This document shows positions 20,237 through 32,256 of a stretch of DNA of 64,000 nucleotides, in pieces. The DNA is from Raffaelea ambrosiae (taxonomy: Eukaryota; Ascomycota; Sordariomycetes; Ophiostomatales; Ophiostomataceae): the NCBI GenBank assembly GCA_002778195.1, contig PCDI01000003.1, positions 3,847,243-3,911,242 of the forward strand. The letters run 5' to 3'. A program made the position numbers and the translations under genes. Numbering within the stretch: position 1 is the stretch's first letter; the number at the start of each line of letters is the position of its first letter. The notes beneath the pieces were generated by a model, which saw only the letters and a program-made list of their open reading frames with translations, searched no databases and was not told where the DNA came from.

Positions 20237-21133
20237 AAAGGCGTAGGCTTAGTGGCTAATGCGAATATACGCAGGGGCAAATACTTGATGGACAATATGC
20301 CTATAGTCATGGCTCAGTTTAAGCTACATTTTGAGCAGGAGCCCGCTAGTCGTGAGGGCCTTTACACATCAGCTGTACAACATTTGCCTGCTACAGCTCA
20401 CCATGCATTCATGAAGCAAATGGGTGAGACCATATACGATGTAATCGACATATCTTTCTTCCAACTGTTCGTGGACGGTAGCAACGATGGTGGTGGGTGC
20501 TTGCATGTTTTCCTGAATCTGTCCAACTGAATGACGATGGCAGGCCCAAATACATTGAAGATCCACAGATACTCTCTGTCTCTGGCAACTTGAATTGACC
20601 TCTTTTCACAAGCTTGCAATATCGTTTTACCAACATAATTCAGTCTATTATCGCATGGAGGGTCGTTGTGTCTGCGGAGGAACTTGCCATCAGTTACATT
20701 GACGTAATGTGTTCACGGCCTGAGAGGCAGGAACGTCTCCCGAACTGGGGCTTTAGCTGCTCAAGCCCAGCTTGAAAGCTGGGTGGCCGTGCAGCTGAGG
20801 CTTCCGTCGAGCGGCTTGTCGCAATCGAGGAGTTGACAAAGCACTTGGACCAAAAGGACAGTCCACTTGTCAACGCACACACGGGGGTACAGTTGGCATC
20901 CATGTACAAAAAAGAGAAACTGTTCAGCTACTTGGGCCATGCGTACACTAGAGCAGCTCTGACCTATGCACTCTTTGGAGAAGAAGAAGGTGTTGCCAGA
21001 TATGCTCGAAAGGCGACCATAGCTCTAGAACATGCGTTTGGCCCCCCGCGCTCCTGACATCCAGTCTTTGGAGGGGTTGGCTTCGAATGCCAGGACGCAC
21101 CGGTCGTGGAGGCTAAGGATGGTGGGAAATTAG
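20237..21133 (+). pseudogene. Decayed SET-domain (SET5/SMYD-like) gene
   Basis: The relic begins KGVGLVANANIRRGKYL, the usual start of a fungal SET domain after the GKG turn. It continues with EGLYTSAVQHLP, DVIDISFFQLFVDGSNDGG and, after a frameshift near 20515, NDDGRPKYIEDPQ. Then come EELAISYIDVMCSRPERQER and WGFSCSSPA (degraded post-SET Cys motif). A TPR-like tail VNAHTGVQLASMYKKEKLFS, AYTRAALTYALFGEEEGV ends, after another shift, with DIQSLEGLASNARTHRSWRL. Stops occur near 20597 and 20780. Family members methylate lysines of histones or other proteins. The lost post-SET cysteines and the frame breaks rule out function. Confidence 0.88.
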
Positions 21134-21611
21134 GGTTGGTGGGTTGCATCACGAGAACCCATCACGGAAATGTTGTCCTTGAAACGTTGCATTGGCGGAT
21201 CAATTGTTGAAGCACGAGACTGTGGAAGCACGCTACCCTCAGTGGCGGAACAGTTAATATGGCAAGGTAACGAGTGCAGGACGGGCCAGAGCCCCTGCCA
21301 TCCATGCTAATGTAGAGGGGTTGTTGGGCTTCAGCTCTGGCTCTGTGACGTCGGGGCCCTCCACCAGGGCGTAAACCCCACACTGGGTAGCTTGATTACA
21401 CCGGGGTGGGAAATTCTTGTATCACCTGCCCGTCAATGGTCTCCTTGCCCGATTGCCACACATACCTATTACTTCCATACTTAAGGTGATAGCGCCGCCA
21501 ACATATGCGACAGTCCACCTCGCACCCATACACCCAGGTCGACACACACCGATGCCGTAGCCTTCCTAGTCTTGCTGCATATTTTCATTGTTCCATCTTC
21601 TGCAAAATATC
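21134..21611. other. GAL1 upstream region
   Basis: 478 bp between the SET relic and GAL1. No coding similarity; presumed GAL1 promoter and 5' UTR. Confidence 0.5.
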
Positions 21612-23294
21612 ATGGCTGGTCCTGTTCCCGTTGTTCGCTCCCTCGAGGACATTTACTCGCCCGATGCTGTCAAGGCCCAGACGACGCGGTGGCAGCATCT
21701 CTTATCCCAATTCAAGACGCAGTTCGGCCATGATGCCGAATTTGTGGCCCGCAGCCCCGGCCGTGTGAATATCATCGGCGAGCACATTGACTATTCTCTG
21801 TACAGCGTTCTGCCCATGGCCATCGCTGCCGACTGCATTATTGCTGTTCGAGCAGTGCCCGAATCCGAGGCTGCCACGACTGCGTCCACATTCAGGATTC
21901 AAATTGCGAATGTTCTGAGCACCAAGTTCCCTCCCCATGAGTTCGAAATCCCCCATGACTCCGTGGAGATTGACGCCAGCATTCACGAATGGACCAATTA
22001 CTTCAAGAGCGGTCTCCGCGGCGCGTTGCCATTGCTGAAAAAGAAACACGGCCAGAACTTCAAGCCCCGAAGCATGCAAGTTCTCATGGACGGGACTGTG
22101 CCTGTGGGTGGCGGGCTGAGCTCCAGCGCGGCATTCACAAGCACCAGTGCACTTAGTGTCATGTTTGCCAACGGGGTCACGGTCGTGGACAAGACCGAGC
22201 TCACAGAGCTTGCTATTGTGAGCGAGCGCAGTGTCGGAGTAAACTCTGGCGGGTAAGCAAGTTGTGGTTACTTGAAATCCAGCCGCGAAAGCGACACGAA
22301 GTTACCATACTCTCCTGATCGTCAACGCTAATGCATCTCTTGCGTGTAATTTAGAATGGACCAGTCTGCGTCTGTGTTCTCCGAGAAGGGCTCTGCCCTC
22401 TTCGTATCCTTCTCTCCAAAGCTGTCCGCACGCCCTGTCTTCTTCCCCCCGACGAACCCCGAGCTCTGCTTTGTGATTGCACAATCATTCGTTGCTGCTG
22501 ATAAGTACCTTACTGGCCCTATCAACTACAATTTGCGTGTTGTGGAGTGTACTTTGGCAGCCGCATATCTCAACGCTATCCTCAATCCTCCTGGAACACA
22601 GCTACCAGGTGACTCGTCACCCTTAGGCATCAGCCTTCATGGCTTCCATGAAACATACTTTGCCCTTCAAAAGCAAGCAGAGCAGATTGTTCCGACGACG
22701 CTCAGAGATGAGCTGCGGGAACTATTGAACCTGGTCAGCACAACGTTGACAAAGTCGGAGGGCTACACAAGAGAGGAAATTTCCTCTGTTCTTGGAATAT
22801 CGACAGATGAACTGCATTCACAATACATGTCTCGCTTTCCTGTCCGCGCCGATCGTTTCAAGCTGCAGCAGCGAGCTGCCCACGTCTTTAGCGAGGCCGG
22901 ACGCGTTCTCGACTTTATGGAGCTGTTGGACAATAAGGAGCACCACCCTGTTGGCCCGGATACATCGGCATACAATGCCAAATTGGGCGCTCTGCTCAAC
23001 GAGACACAGGACTCATGTCGAGATGTTTACCAGTGCAGCTGCCCAGAGCTTGATGAGCTTTGTACCGTTGCACGCAAGGCTGGAAGTTATGGCAGCCGCC
23101 TAACCGGTGCCGGATGGGGAGGCTGCAGTGTTCATCTCGTGTCGGCAGACAAGATAGATTCAGTCAAGGAGGCATGGACCAGAGAATATTACTCCAAGAG
23201 AGATCTTACACCAGAGCAGAGAGAATCCGCTGTCGTTGTCAGTCGGCCGGGGGGCGGGAGTGCTGTTCTGAAAACAGTCAACGGGGTTTTGTGA
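21612..23294 (+). CDS. GAL1: Galactokinase
   Basis: Two exons, 21612-22252 and 22355-23294, giving 526 aa. The 102-nt intron (GTAAGC...CGCTAATG...TTTAG) splits a glycine codon within VNSGGMDQSASVF. The enzyme phosphorylates galactose at C1, the first committed Leloir step, in the cytosol. The galactokinase signature RSPGRVNIIGEHIDY (48-61), the GHMP ATP-binding motif VPVGGGLSSSAAF (163-175) and the C-terminal GSRLTGAGWGGCSVHLV are all present. The start MAGPVPVVRS fits the family. Epimerase and uridylyltransferase are not nearby, as usual in filamentous fungi. A 'Gal3-like' non-catalytic role is unlikely because the catalytic motifs are intact. Confidence 0.97.
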
Positions 23295-23442
23295 ACAAGT
23301 GAAAGGCTACCCTTGCATTCAAGAAGTCGCTGCAATCGACTTGACACAGGGGCACATGGCCGTGTACATAGTGGAGTTATTTAGACAAAAAAATACAATG
23401 AAACCCGGTCATAAGCATGCGTAAATCTTTCTACGTGCTCTG

Positions 23443-25118
23443 TCAAGCACCTGCCGTCCGATTTCTTCGGTCGACGTTCTTGATTTTCCGCTGGCGCAGA
23501 AGTTGGACCCGACGATATTTGGTATATAGATTCCAAGCATCCCGCAACACAATGAACAAGCACCCGCCCACCAAACTCCGACCCCATTTCTCTTGGAGCA
23601 GGCCAGTGTGCTTCCGATATGAAGACTTTGTTACCCAAGACAGAGGCAACAAGATACCCAAGATATCACCAGCCACAGAACTGATTCGCGGCAGCATCAA
23701 TTGGGTCGCCATTGCCGTAAGAATATCGGAGAATACGGTCACAGCGCGGTTGCCATCTGCAACCATTTCGTTTCCGTTGTGTCCTGCCCCGCCAATTCCG
23801 GCAGGACCGTTGTTGTTGTTGTTGTTGTTGTTGTTGTCCTGTGCTATCACATCCGCTCTTGCGCGTGGAACAGGTGGCGGTTGTGCCCCGATTTCATTAT
23901 CAGCCTGCTCGGGCCTATCAATCCCATGGCCTTCTTCTGGGAGCATCTGTTCGTTCTGCTCATCGTCGTTACCGCCTGCGACAACAATTTCCAGCTGAAA
24001 TTCCATATCTCTTCCATCTCCAAACGCCGCAGCAGCACCCACATTTTCAATGACAATGTCCTCATCATGACGCAAAATATTTGCAATGGTGTTCCTAAGT
24101 CGGCGTAAAGTTGCCACAATACCTTCTCTTTGCTGGTTCCTGGCGCGCGGATCTGCCGCGTCCTGGTTTGCGGGTTGCTGAGCACCCACATGGTCTTCAT
24201 CTGCCCCGGATCTGCCACGGAGAGCCTGATTAAGTTTCTTCTCTAGTGAGCCAAATAAATCGTAGTACAGGCTCGAGTAGGCGACATTGGCATAAGGCAT
24301 CAACGCTAATGTCCACTCGGGTGACGGTGGCCAAGTGGGCAGTGCGTTTCTGGAGATCAGGCTTGCTCCATACTGCAAACAGTCTTGTTAGCAACCTTCT
24401 TCGCAAGCTATGAGCAAGAGTGTCCTGAACATACCAATAATGAGGCCGGAAGAGCGACGAGGTTCATCAGGCTAGGAAGCGCCTTATAAAGCAGCAAGCA
24501 AGGGGCTATGAGGTTCAGGAGGAAGAGTTTCCAGACCAAGAGCATGCCGTGCTTCCAACGCCATAGCGGAACTTGTCTGACACTGGTCACAGCTCTTCGG
24601 ACACCAAGCCAGTTCATTGTGTTTGGCAAACCGGCAAAGAAAAGCATGGACTGGAAACCGTAGTAGCCCGAGCCAGCAATGCCCATTGTCGTAAACATTG
24701 AAACCAGCACCAGAGGGGCAGAGCCTCTCCAAAATCTGTCGTATCGCTCTCCAAGCTCAACAATCGGATCCCAAGGCTCTATTGTTCGTATGCGACCGTT
24801 GCACGCCGGGCACCGTAGCTTTTTTCTTCCTCCAGCGCTCTCTGTCTCCGCTATCCATTGGAGCATACAGCGCTCGTGAGCCTCTAGTGTGCAAGGACAC
24901 GGCGTTACCCAAACCTCCCCCGGGGTCTCGTTGGACGTTTCCAAGCAAATGAAACAAGACCTTGCGGTTGCTTCGCTGGGAGTTGGCGATGCGGCTCGCG
25001 ATCCAGAAGTGGACCCGACTGCCCGTTCGCGTCGTGTCGTAGCTGCCAAGTTCTCGGACGCTCTCGGCTCACCAGCTGGCGAAGCAGCCAACTCTTGGCC
25101 AGATGGTATATGTGGCAT
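23443..25118 (-). CDS. RING-CH (MARCH-type) membrane E3 ubiquitin ligase
   Basis: Two exons, 24435-25118 and 23443-24372, coding 537 aa; the 62-nt intron is GTATGT...TTGCTAAC...CAG, phase 0. The N-terminal RING-CH has the C4HC3 order C55-X2-C58, C74-X-C76, H81-X2-C84, C103-X2-C106. At least two hydrophobic segments follow (about 130-160 and 190-225), with another near the C-terminus (ISSVAGDILGILLPLSW and SLVGGCLFIVLRDAW), placing it in a membrane, ER or endosome by analogy. A nine-Asn run encoded by a GTT repeat separates the halves. Members ubiquitinate membrane proteins; the substrate is unknown. It is divergent from SGT2, 507 bp away. Confidence 0.9.
23809..23835 (+). repeat. (GTT)9 microsatellite in coding sequence
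   Basis: Encodes nine consecutive Asn on the minus strand within the RING-CH protein. Both (AAC)n-type repeats in this window read as poly-Asn. Confidence 0.95.
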
Positions 25119-25625
25119 GTTAGAATCGTGGCTTGAAGGAGCAATAGATCTCGAAGGTGTTAGGAGGCTGTTGAAAAAGGCGTCGGTTCACGGAAGTCGT
25201 CGGCCGCGAGCTGTGTTGCGCAAACGGCCGCAGCTGTGCAAGGAAATGCAACACATGTATGCATCTATAATTCGTATTTCCGGCTTGGTGTTCGCACCAA
25301 CGGTCGCTTGGGTTTATGTCGCAGCACGTCGTGTCGTCCAGCTCCTCTCCACAAGATAAAAAAACACTGTCGTTGCTTGTGGAATTAGTGAGCTCTCACC
25401 AAACAACTCTTATGGTCTCGGCATGTTCACGTGTTGATAACACTGCTAACGAGACCCCCACTTTATGTCTTCTGCCGACCCCGCCAACCCATTTCTTCAA
25501 CGTCACCCAGCATCTGCCTGAGCACTTCACGTTCTTTATGCCTTAACCACATAGGAACTCTGCCTGATTCTTATTCATCTCTCTGTTTTGCGCAGGATAT
25601 TCATTCCCTCCCTCCTTCTCTCGCC
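25119..25625. other. Divergent promoter RING-CH / SGT2
   Basis: 507 bp separating two divergent starts. C/T-rich before the SGT2 ATG. No other gene seen. Confidence 0.55.
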
Positions 25626-26876
25626 ATGGTGGGTTGCAACGCATAGAGTTGCCCCTTTTCTTCTGGAATTGATTGAGCTAACCACTGGCATCCCCCCTGG
25701 GCAGGCCTTAACATCCAAGCAGCGCCTCGCGCTGGCAATCTGTGACTTTCTTTCCTCGTCTACATCCGACGGCACGATAACCGCGGATGATCGCGACTCG
25801 ATTGACGTAGCTATCAACTGCATCTCCGAGTCATTCAAGGTCGACCCGTCGGACAAGACAGCTCTTACTGAGGCCGTCGGTGACCAGAATCTTTTCAAGA
25901 TCTACAGCGTCTACGAAAAACTGAAGAATGCGCCGAAGGCTTCGGCCTCGGCCTCGGCTTCGGCTTCCGCGGCACCGGCAGCTGTAACTGCTACATCGAC
26001 CTCAAGCTCGGCAGCTACTGCTGCCTCCGCATCTACCAGCGAGGCCACGCCCACAACAGCCATCAGCGAAGATGTCAAGAAGGAGGCAGATAGCTTGAAG
26101 TCCAAGGGCAACGCGGCTATGGCCCAGAAAGATTACGCCACGGCAATCGACCTATACTCCAAAGCACTTTCGATATACCCTGGCAACGCAATTTACCTGT
26201 CAAACCGTGCGGCGGCGTACAGTGCTTCCAAGGACCACGAGAGCGCCAGGGCAGATGCGGAGGCAGCGGTTGAGATCGATCCGCAATACACAAAGGCTTG
26301 GAGCCGGCTCGGTCTGGCAAAGTTTGCTCTCGGGGACGCGAAGGGCTCCATGGAAGCATACCAGAAGGGTATTCAGTATGAAGGCAATGGTGGAAGTGAT
26401 GCTATGAAGAAGGGATTTGAAACGGCAAAGAGGAGAGTCGAGGAGTTGCAACTGGATGACCCCACTGCCTCTGCTACTCGCGATGGAGGAGCTGGTGCAC
26501 CAAATCTTGGGGATCTAGCTAGTATGTTTGGCGGTGCCGGTGGCGCTGGAGGCGGTGCTGGCGGGATGCCCGACTTTTCATCCATCATGAACAACCCCAT
26601 GTTTGCGTCAATGGCTCAGAATCTTATGAACAACCCCGACCTTATGTCTAACCTTATGAGCAATCCTCGCCTACGCGACATGGCCAACCAGTTCGGCAGC
26701 GGCGGTGGCATGCCGGACTTGTCGTCTTTGATGTCTGACCCGAATATTGCAGACATGTAAGTCAGCAGTTGGTTGTGATGTCTAGCCGGAGGGGCTTCTA
26801 ACTAATGCAAAACAGGGCGCGATCGATGATGGGAGGTCAGGGGAGAGGGGCTCCAGGTGGCTCAGGCCAACAATAA
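25626..26876 (+). CDS. SGT2: Small glutamine-rich TPR co-chaperone Sgt2
   Basis: Three coding exons: 25626-25628 (the ATG alone), 25705-26756 and 26816-26876, totalling 371 aa. Intron 1 (76 nt) is GTGGGT...GAGCTAAC...GCAG; intron 2 (59 nt) is GTAAGT...CTAACTAATG...ACAG. The N-terminus ALTSKQRLALAICDFL is the Sgt2 dimerisation domain that binds Get4/5. An Ala/Ser linker follows, then three TPRs (about 126-230; SKGNAAMAQKDYATAIDLYS, YLSNRAAAYSASKDHESA, AWSRLGLAKFALGDAKGS) that bind Hsp70/90. The C-terminal Met/Asn/Gly-rich domain (MNNPMFASMAQNLMNN, LMSNPRLRDMA) captures tail-anchored membrane proteins. Cytosolic, GET pathway. The ATG-only exon is inferred from the conserved start of the family. 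Confidence 0.95.
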
Positions 26877-28441
26877 TGACTTCCAAATCATGCGGGGGTC
26901 GCCTGTGGATAATTAGTGATTGGTAATTGCAACTGTAAACAACTGTGGTCGTCTTTGTTATAGGCCATGGTGTTCGTCTTTTGTTTCAAAAAAAAAAAAA
27001 ATACCCAGCTCTCTGCTTCAAATTAGACATATGAGTCTCCAACAAAGCACTACAAAAGTGTTCCCAGACCGTCAACTATGGATTCCATAGACGAATCCTA
27101 TTCCATCCCGTCCCCAACATCCCGTCTGGAATTCATAGAGCGTGTGCCACCGTTCCCGAAGAGACGAAAAGAGGTATCGGTTGTGCGGCTGCTGAAACAC
27201 CACCAATGCTATTAGTGTTGTTCCACTATTGTCAACTCAACCAGAAGACTTGCCAACCGTGATATAAAATAGACCATGCAAAACCTACAGGGCTGCACGC
27301 CCATGAGTATATTTCGGCACCTTCGTATTGTATGTGACGTAGTTATATGTGTACGGCACTTTTAAAAGAACCTCACCTAACTAATGCCCCTTTTCTTTGC
27401 TTTCCTCAGCTTCTTTCGAATACAGCGCGGAGTTAGAAGATGTGGAAAACGCAACAAACAAGCAAAACCAACACCTACATGGTATTCAAAGCAATAAATA
27501 ATTTAGTTCTCCAATGCCATTTTCCAAAGAAGAAGCCATGTTCAACACATAGTGGTTTCCCTCTGGGCAATGTCCTTAGTCCAGCTGACAAAATCCACAA
27601 ATGAAAGCAAGTTATGGCGAGCAAAGTCGGGATGTTCACAACAGCCCAGATGGTTCCGTAAATACTGTGTGGCCAGCGTGATGGGTCCTAGAGCGGACTG
27701 CAGCCTGTGGCGAGCCTCCACGGATATAACAATATGTAAGAATAGTATGACTCGCGTGTAAGAAGAATTAGAATGCAAACATCAATGCTGTTTAGATCGT
27801 TCCTCGAAAGTTTTGTAACAAGGGAAAGGAATATGGTAAGAACAAAAGGTAGCAAGCTAGTTCTGACTACTGATATACCTCTGAGAGCCAACCATGTTGC
27901 CAAGATGAGTCCCAATCCCGGAACAAAGTTATATTGCGCTTCAAATGCTCACCCCGTACATGTCTTGGCTTCCCCGACTTGAACAGGACATGAGAACTGA
28001 GGAGTGCAAGACTTTGTTGACAAAAACAGGATTGACAGCAGCCATGAATCAGATAAAGCAGTGGAGACTTCTTCACTTTAAGTGGTGTGTCCTACATTTT
28101 GCGAAAAGTTTCTAAAGAGGTTGTGGCCTACAGGTGCTACCTGAAGGAATGGATAGCGAGCAGTGATTCCTGATCATCGTGCGAGTAGCGAGTTTAGTGG
28201 AAGGAGAAATGCTCAAAAAACTACCAACAGCGTTGCTATGTATGTGAGACGTTTCATACACAATCGGCTTGCTTTGCTTCCAAAAATACAGATATCTGCA
28301 TAGCCCACATATATCCCCCATTGTCTAACCAGCCCAAAATACTCATCTATAATGCAGTTCCACCGCAACCCTGCCGACAGTTTACCTCTGCCATCTCCTC
28401 AGTCCTATTGATAACGAAAGCATCGACGTGTATTGAGTACA
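26877..28441. other. Intergenic with weak coding-like traces
   Basis: 1.6 kb between the convergent SGT2 and IML2 genes. A short plus-strand frame at 27077 (MDSIDESYSIPSPTSRLEF) and hydrophobic minus-strand stretches at about 27480-27960 (for example FVPGLGLILATWLALR and IWAVVNIPTLLAITCFHLWI, in different frames) look protein-like. I could not join them into a gene or name a family. They may be remnants of a membrane-protein gene. Confidence 0.3.
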
Positions 28442-30815
28442 CTAGTCCCAATTTTTTTTCTTCCTAAGCCAACGAATAGTATCCAATCCTGTCTGCACCT
28501 TCATTCCGATGCGGGCATCAAGGACAAACGCTTCCCATTTTGCAACCTTCTCAAGGTACGCCTGGCAATCGTTCACCTTTTCTTGCCTGTACACACTAGC
28601 CTTAGCAGCATCTGGTGGATATGACTCTGGATCGCATGCTTCGTACCAGCAAAGAACACCGGCTTCATACTGGCCAGCTGCGGGAATGTAATCATCCTTT
28701 GTTGGCCCTTTGAAAACGGTTCTGTTTCCTGATTAGTAGCTTTCCTTTACAAAGTGCCACAAGGGTAGGAACCTGTACTTACCTGTCATAAGCCAATACA
28801 CCCTTCTCCAGGACCGACCACGCCTCTGTGTACCGTCTCAGAGACCGAAGCATAGTTACTTTGCATATGCATCCGATTGCGTTCTCATCTGGGGCGGATT
28901 GAAATTGTTCTACGGCAGCAGCACTTGCCGTACACCTGCCCCACTGGAGGTAACGCAAAGCGGCTTCCAGCAAGTCTGGCGACATTCTCTTGCAACCATT
29001 CCAAAGGTAAACCATCTCTTGGGCAGGACTGATCCCAATTGCGTCGGCCAGGTCCAATCTGAGTGCTTTAGCACGTTCCTCCCATTTAGCGATCTTGCGG
29101 ATGACAAAGACATCAAAAGGCATCTGTCTTGCCATAAACTTCTTCTTTCCGGCCAGGGGAGGTGCTTTGCGGAAGTAGCACTCTGCAGCTTTCTTGTGCT
29201 TGGCTGCCGCCGACTTCGCTTCAGCCATTTCCGCACCTCTCGTTGCATCCTTGATTAAATATGCCGCCTTGTGGAAGTTATCTCGGTACAGCTCCAGCTC
29301 AGAACACCCCACAATGTAGTAGTACAGCGCATGCGACCAGTCGTTGAGCTCGATGCATTCCAGAAATGTTTCCTTCATCAGTTTCCAGTCCATAACGCAC
29401 ATAGCGTCCAAAGCTAGTTCAAATTTTGTCAGGGCAGTGATTTGACGAATGCTTCCCGAGCCACACTTTGTTAAAAGCTCGATGGCTTCCTTCGCCTTCT
29501 GGCCTGTCGAGAGAAGCCTTGCCTCTTCTAGCTTCCACAGCAAACTTTCGGGATATATGGTAGTCATGTGTGCGAGAAGTTCCGTACAGCGCTCTCTTGG
29601 ATAGCCCACAATCTCCCCAGGAGCAGCGAGCTCCTCTATATCGGCATCGGTAGGAAGAACCTCAGAGTATGCCACCAAACCATTATAGTATGCCAAAAGA
29701 ACCAGACCAGCCATGCCGCCGTTGATGTTTGCAAACTTTGTACTTTGCCACAGCATGCGCACACCGCGGTCGCGGTCACCCTTGAAGCCAATAATGTAGA
29801 GTAGCCTCGAGAAAGCGGGTGGCACCATGGAAATAAGTAGCATCATGACGCCAAAACACATATTGGCGCCAGAGTGAACGAATACGTCTGCCGTATTTGT
29901 GAACAAGTTGACGTCTGGGCCGCTTTCCAGACTCCTGTCGACAACGGGCACAGGAATCTTTTCAAAAGCAGCATCGGTAAACTGTGCAGACTTCGGAATG
30001 CCGTCACTATTTGGTCGTGCTGTGACAATAGGGGAAGACTTAGCAGCAGTCTTCTCCGATCCACCATTTGGGTTACCAGCATCCGAATCTAGATCGGCGA
30101 ACTCGGCGTCGTCAAAGGTGCCAGGCATCTTGTCGTCCAGAGAAAGATTCTGCATGGAAATGCTTGACCGGCCAACTTGGCGTCTCAAAAATTCGTCCTC
30201 TGACTCCATAATTGTATTTAGAGCAATAAAGGATTTGCGCAGTTTGTAGAAGCCTTTGATTGCTTCTGTCAAGCTCTCGTGCAAGACAGCCACGACCGCA
30301 AGCATGAGCTGGGCTTCGGCGTGGACCAACGAATACTCGCTACCTGGAGGATAAATTTGTGATGTAGCCGCACCGGAGCCTGATGCCGAACCCCGTCCAA
30401 GCCAGCCGCTGTTGCCTGCAGCTTCCTTCTGTGCCCTTTTCAGGTCGGCCCACGCCCTCGCCTCGCATTCAAGCAGGCGGTCAGTGGCCTCGGTCATTAT
30501 GTCCTTTTCGAATCCCAGGATCGACCGTATAAAAGTTGAAACTCCCAGTCCAAGTTGATGAAATGTGGATTTATCCCTTCGCTGCCGTAAACGAGTCTCT
30601 GCACCATCAATGTCATCGTTCATGATCATGCCAACAGCCGCCATGGCATCTTCGATATCCAAGTACTCCCTCTCCAAAGGGGACATCTCACTCCCTGTCA
30701 CAGTCAAGGCAGAAGTCGAAGTTGACGCGGAGGCGCTTGGGCTGGGCGCCGAACTTCTCTTGCCTGGCGACGATGAGGCAGGAGAGCCGCGTAGCCAAGT
30801 CCGTAGCGATGACAT
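28442..30815 (-). CDS. IML2: Inclusion body clearance protein Iml2 (TTC39 family)
   Basis: Two exons, 28783-30815 and 28442-28721, coding 770 aa. The 61-nt intron has donor GTAAGT and a CTACTAAT branch 7 nt before the acceptor region. A Ser-rich N-terminus precedes the Iml2 domain: LDIEDAMAAVGMIMNDDIDG, then FIRSILGFEKDIMTEATDRL. HAEAQLMLAVVAVLHESLTE, YIIGFKGDRDRGVRMLW and the TPR-like C-terminal half (AAYLIKDATRGAEMAEAKSA, MLRSLRRYTEAWSVLEKG) complete it. In yeast, Iml2 acts at lipid droplets and mitochondria in clearance of inclusion bodies; TTC39 proteins are the animal relatives. The second exon (DDYIPAAGQYEAGVLCWYEA) supplies the conserved end. The 5' end faces SEM1. Confidence 0.92.
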
Positions 30816-31813
30816 GTCGAAGCTCTTGTGCGACTCTGCGTAGGGTGCTGCTGGAGGCCGAGTGGCTTCAGTGTAGACGCGCTAGGAAGACAGAAAGACG
30901 AAAAATAGAGAGACACCCGAAATAACGCATTGGAAAAGCTGAGAACAGGACAGACATCTGAAGGGAAGAGAGAAGCCATCGAGGGGATCGAGGGGATAAT
31001 AAGCATTGGCGATTGTGGGGCAGAATACAGGGCTAAGAGTCCACAAGAATAGTCCCATAGATAGCCGGTTCCAGCCTACGAGTACAGTGCAGCTGAATAG
31101 CAACAGCCCGTACGCACAGCCGTGTTTGCTGAAAGGACCAGACCTGCTCAGTACGCATAAAACCCGGTGCTTAAGGCCGTGTATGGGCGCAGCAGTGCTT
31201 ATGTGCCCGATTGGCCCACACGGAAGCTGTCGGATGTGCTCCAGCCTCAAAGAGTCGTGAGGTAGTTATAGGGCAGGTATGACGTAGCTGCATGGACTAC
31301 AGAAATTGAGACGGCGTTCTCCTGTAGAGTTGCAGTTTCGGTGCTAGCCCGGCAGGTAGCTACGGTAATACTATGACGAAGAAGGTGCCGCTCCCGTGCA
31401 CTTGAGAAAGCATCTCGGGCCAGAATGGACAACAGACTTGAATAAGACATGGGCTAAACCCGTATGGCCGTGGACCAGCAAATCAGAGGGCGCAGAATCG
31501 CCACAGTGGCCAACGGGCTTCTACGAGAGAAGTCTTGAACTAAATAGTGTCGTCAGGGGCTTGTAAGGCACGAAAAAACAAAAGAGCGCTAGAGGTAGAT
31601 TAGAAGGCGGTGAAGGCCGGCCTTTCTTGAGTATTACTAACTAACATCTGTAATGCGACTGTGCCTAACCCGCCGTTCGAACAAACACAACACTGGTACA
31701 TCAAGACCTACTTGCTGCTTCTCTGTTGACACGGCTGGATCCCACAACCGAATCACAGTTCAGCCAGTAAAGCGAGTCCTCCACAATATATCCGAAGCCA
31801 CTGTTCTGTCAAA
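30816..31813. other. Divergent region IML2 / SEM1
   Basis: About 1 kb holding both 5' flanks. No coding similarity or structured RNA recognised. Confidence 0.5.
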
Positions 31814-32256
31814 ATGGCGTCCACATCATCCACCAACAAGAGTGACGACAAGTCTGGCACCTCCGCACCTGACCAGAAGCTAGAGCAGTCGACACAGAAG
31901 TCTGTTGCGCTGGAGGAAGATGACGAATTTGAAGATTTTCCTGTGGATGGTATGACCCTGAGAAGTTTTGTGTCTATCGTTGTCAAACTTAGGCTGACTG
32001 CCGCTTTCCGATTAGACTGGGGGTTGGAGGACACCGAAGCTGCTGGCGATGGAGCTACGAAGCATCTGTGGGACGAGTCGTGGGACGATGATGACACCAG
32101 CGACGACTTTTCTGCCCAATTAAAGTAAGTATCTTTACTGCGCTTCAGCTCAGAAAACTTTGAACAAGCATTCTTACCTCCCCACTCGCCGACGACGCTG
32201 ACAAGGTGCCACTCAGGGAGGAGCTCAAGAAGGTCGACGCTGCGAAGAGAAGATGA
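31814..32256 (+). CDS. SEM1: 26S proteasome subunit Sem1/Dss1
   Basis: Three exons, 31814-31949, 32016-32124 and 32217-32256, giving 94 aa; introns are 66 and 92 nt. Splicing creates the family hallmark: acidic LEEDDEFEDFPVDDWG, then HLWDESWDDDDTSDDFSAQL and the helical tail KEELKKVDAAKRR. Both acidic/aromatic blocks known to bind ubiquitin or partner proteins are present. Sem1 is a small disordered protein of the proteasome lid and also of the TREX-2 mRNA export complex. The short, almost wholly conserved core makes this assignment secure despite the size. Confidence 0.96.
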
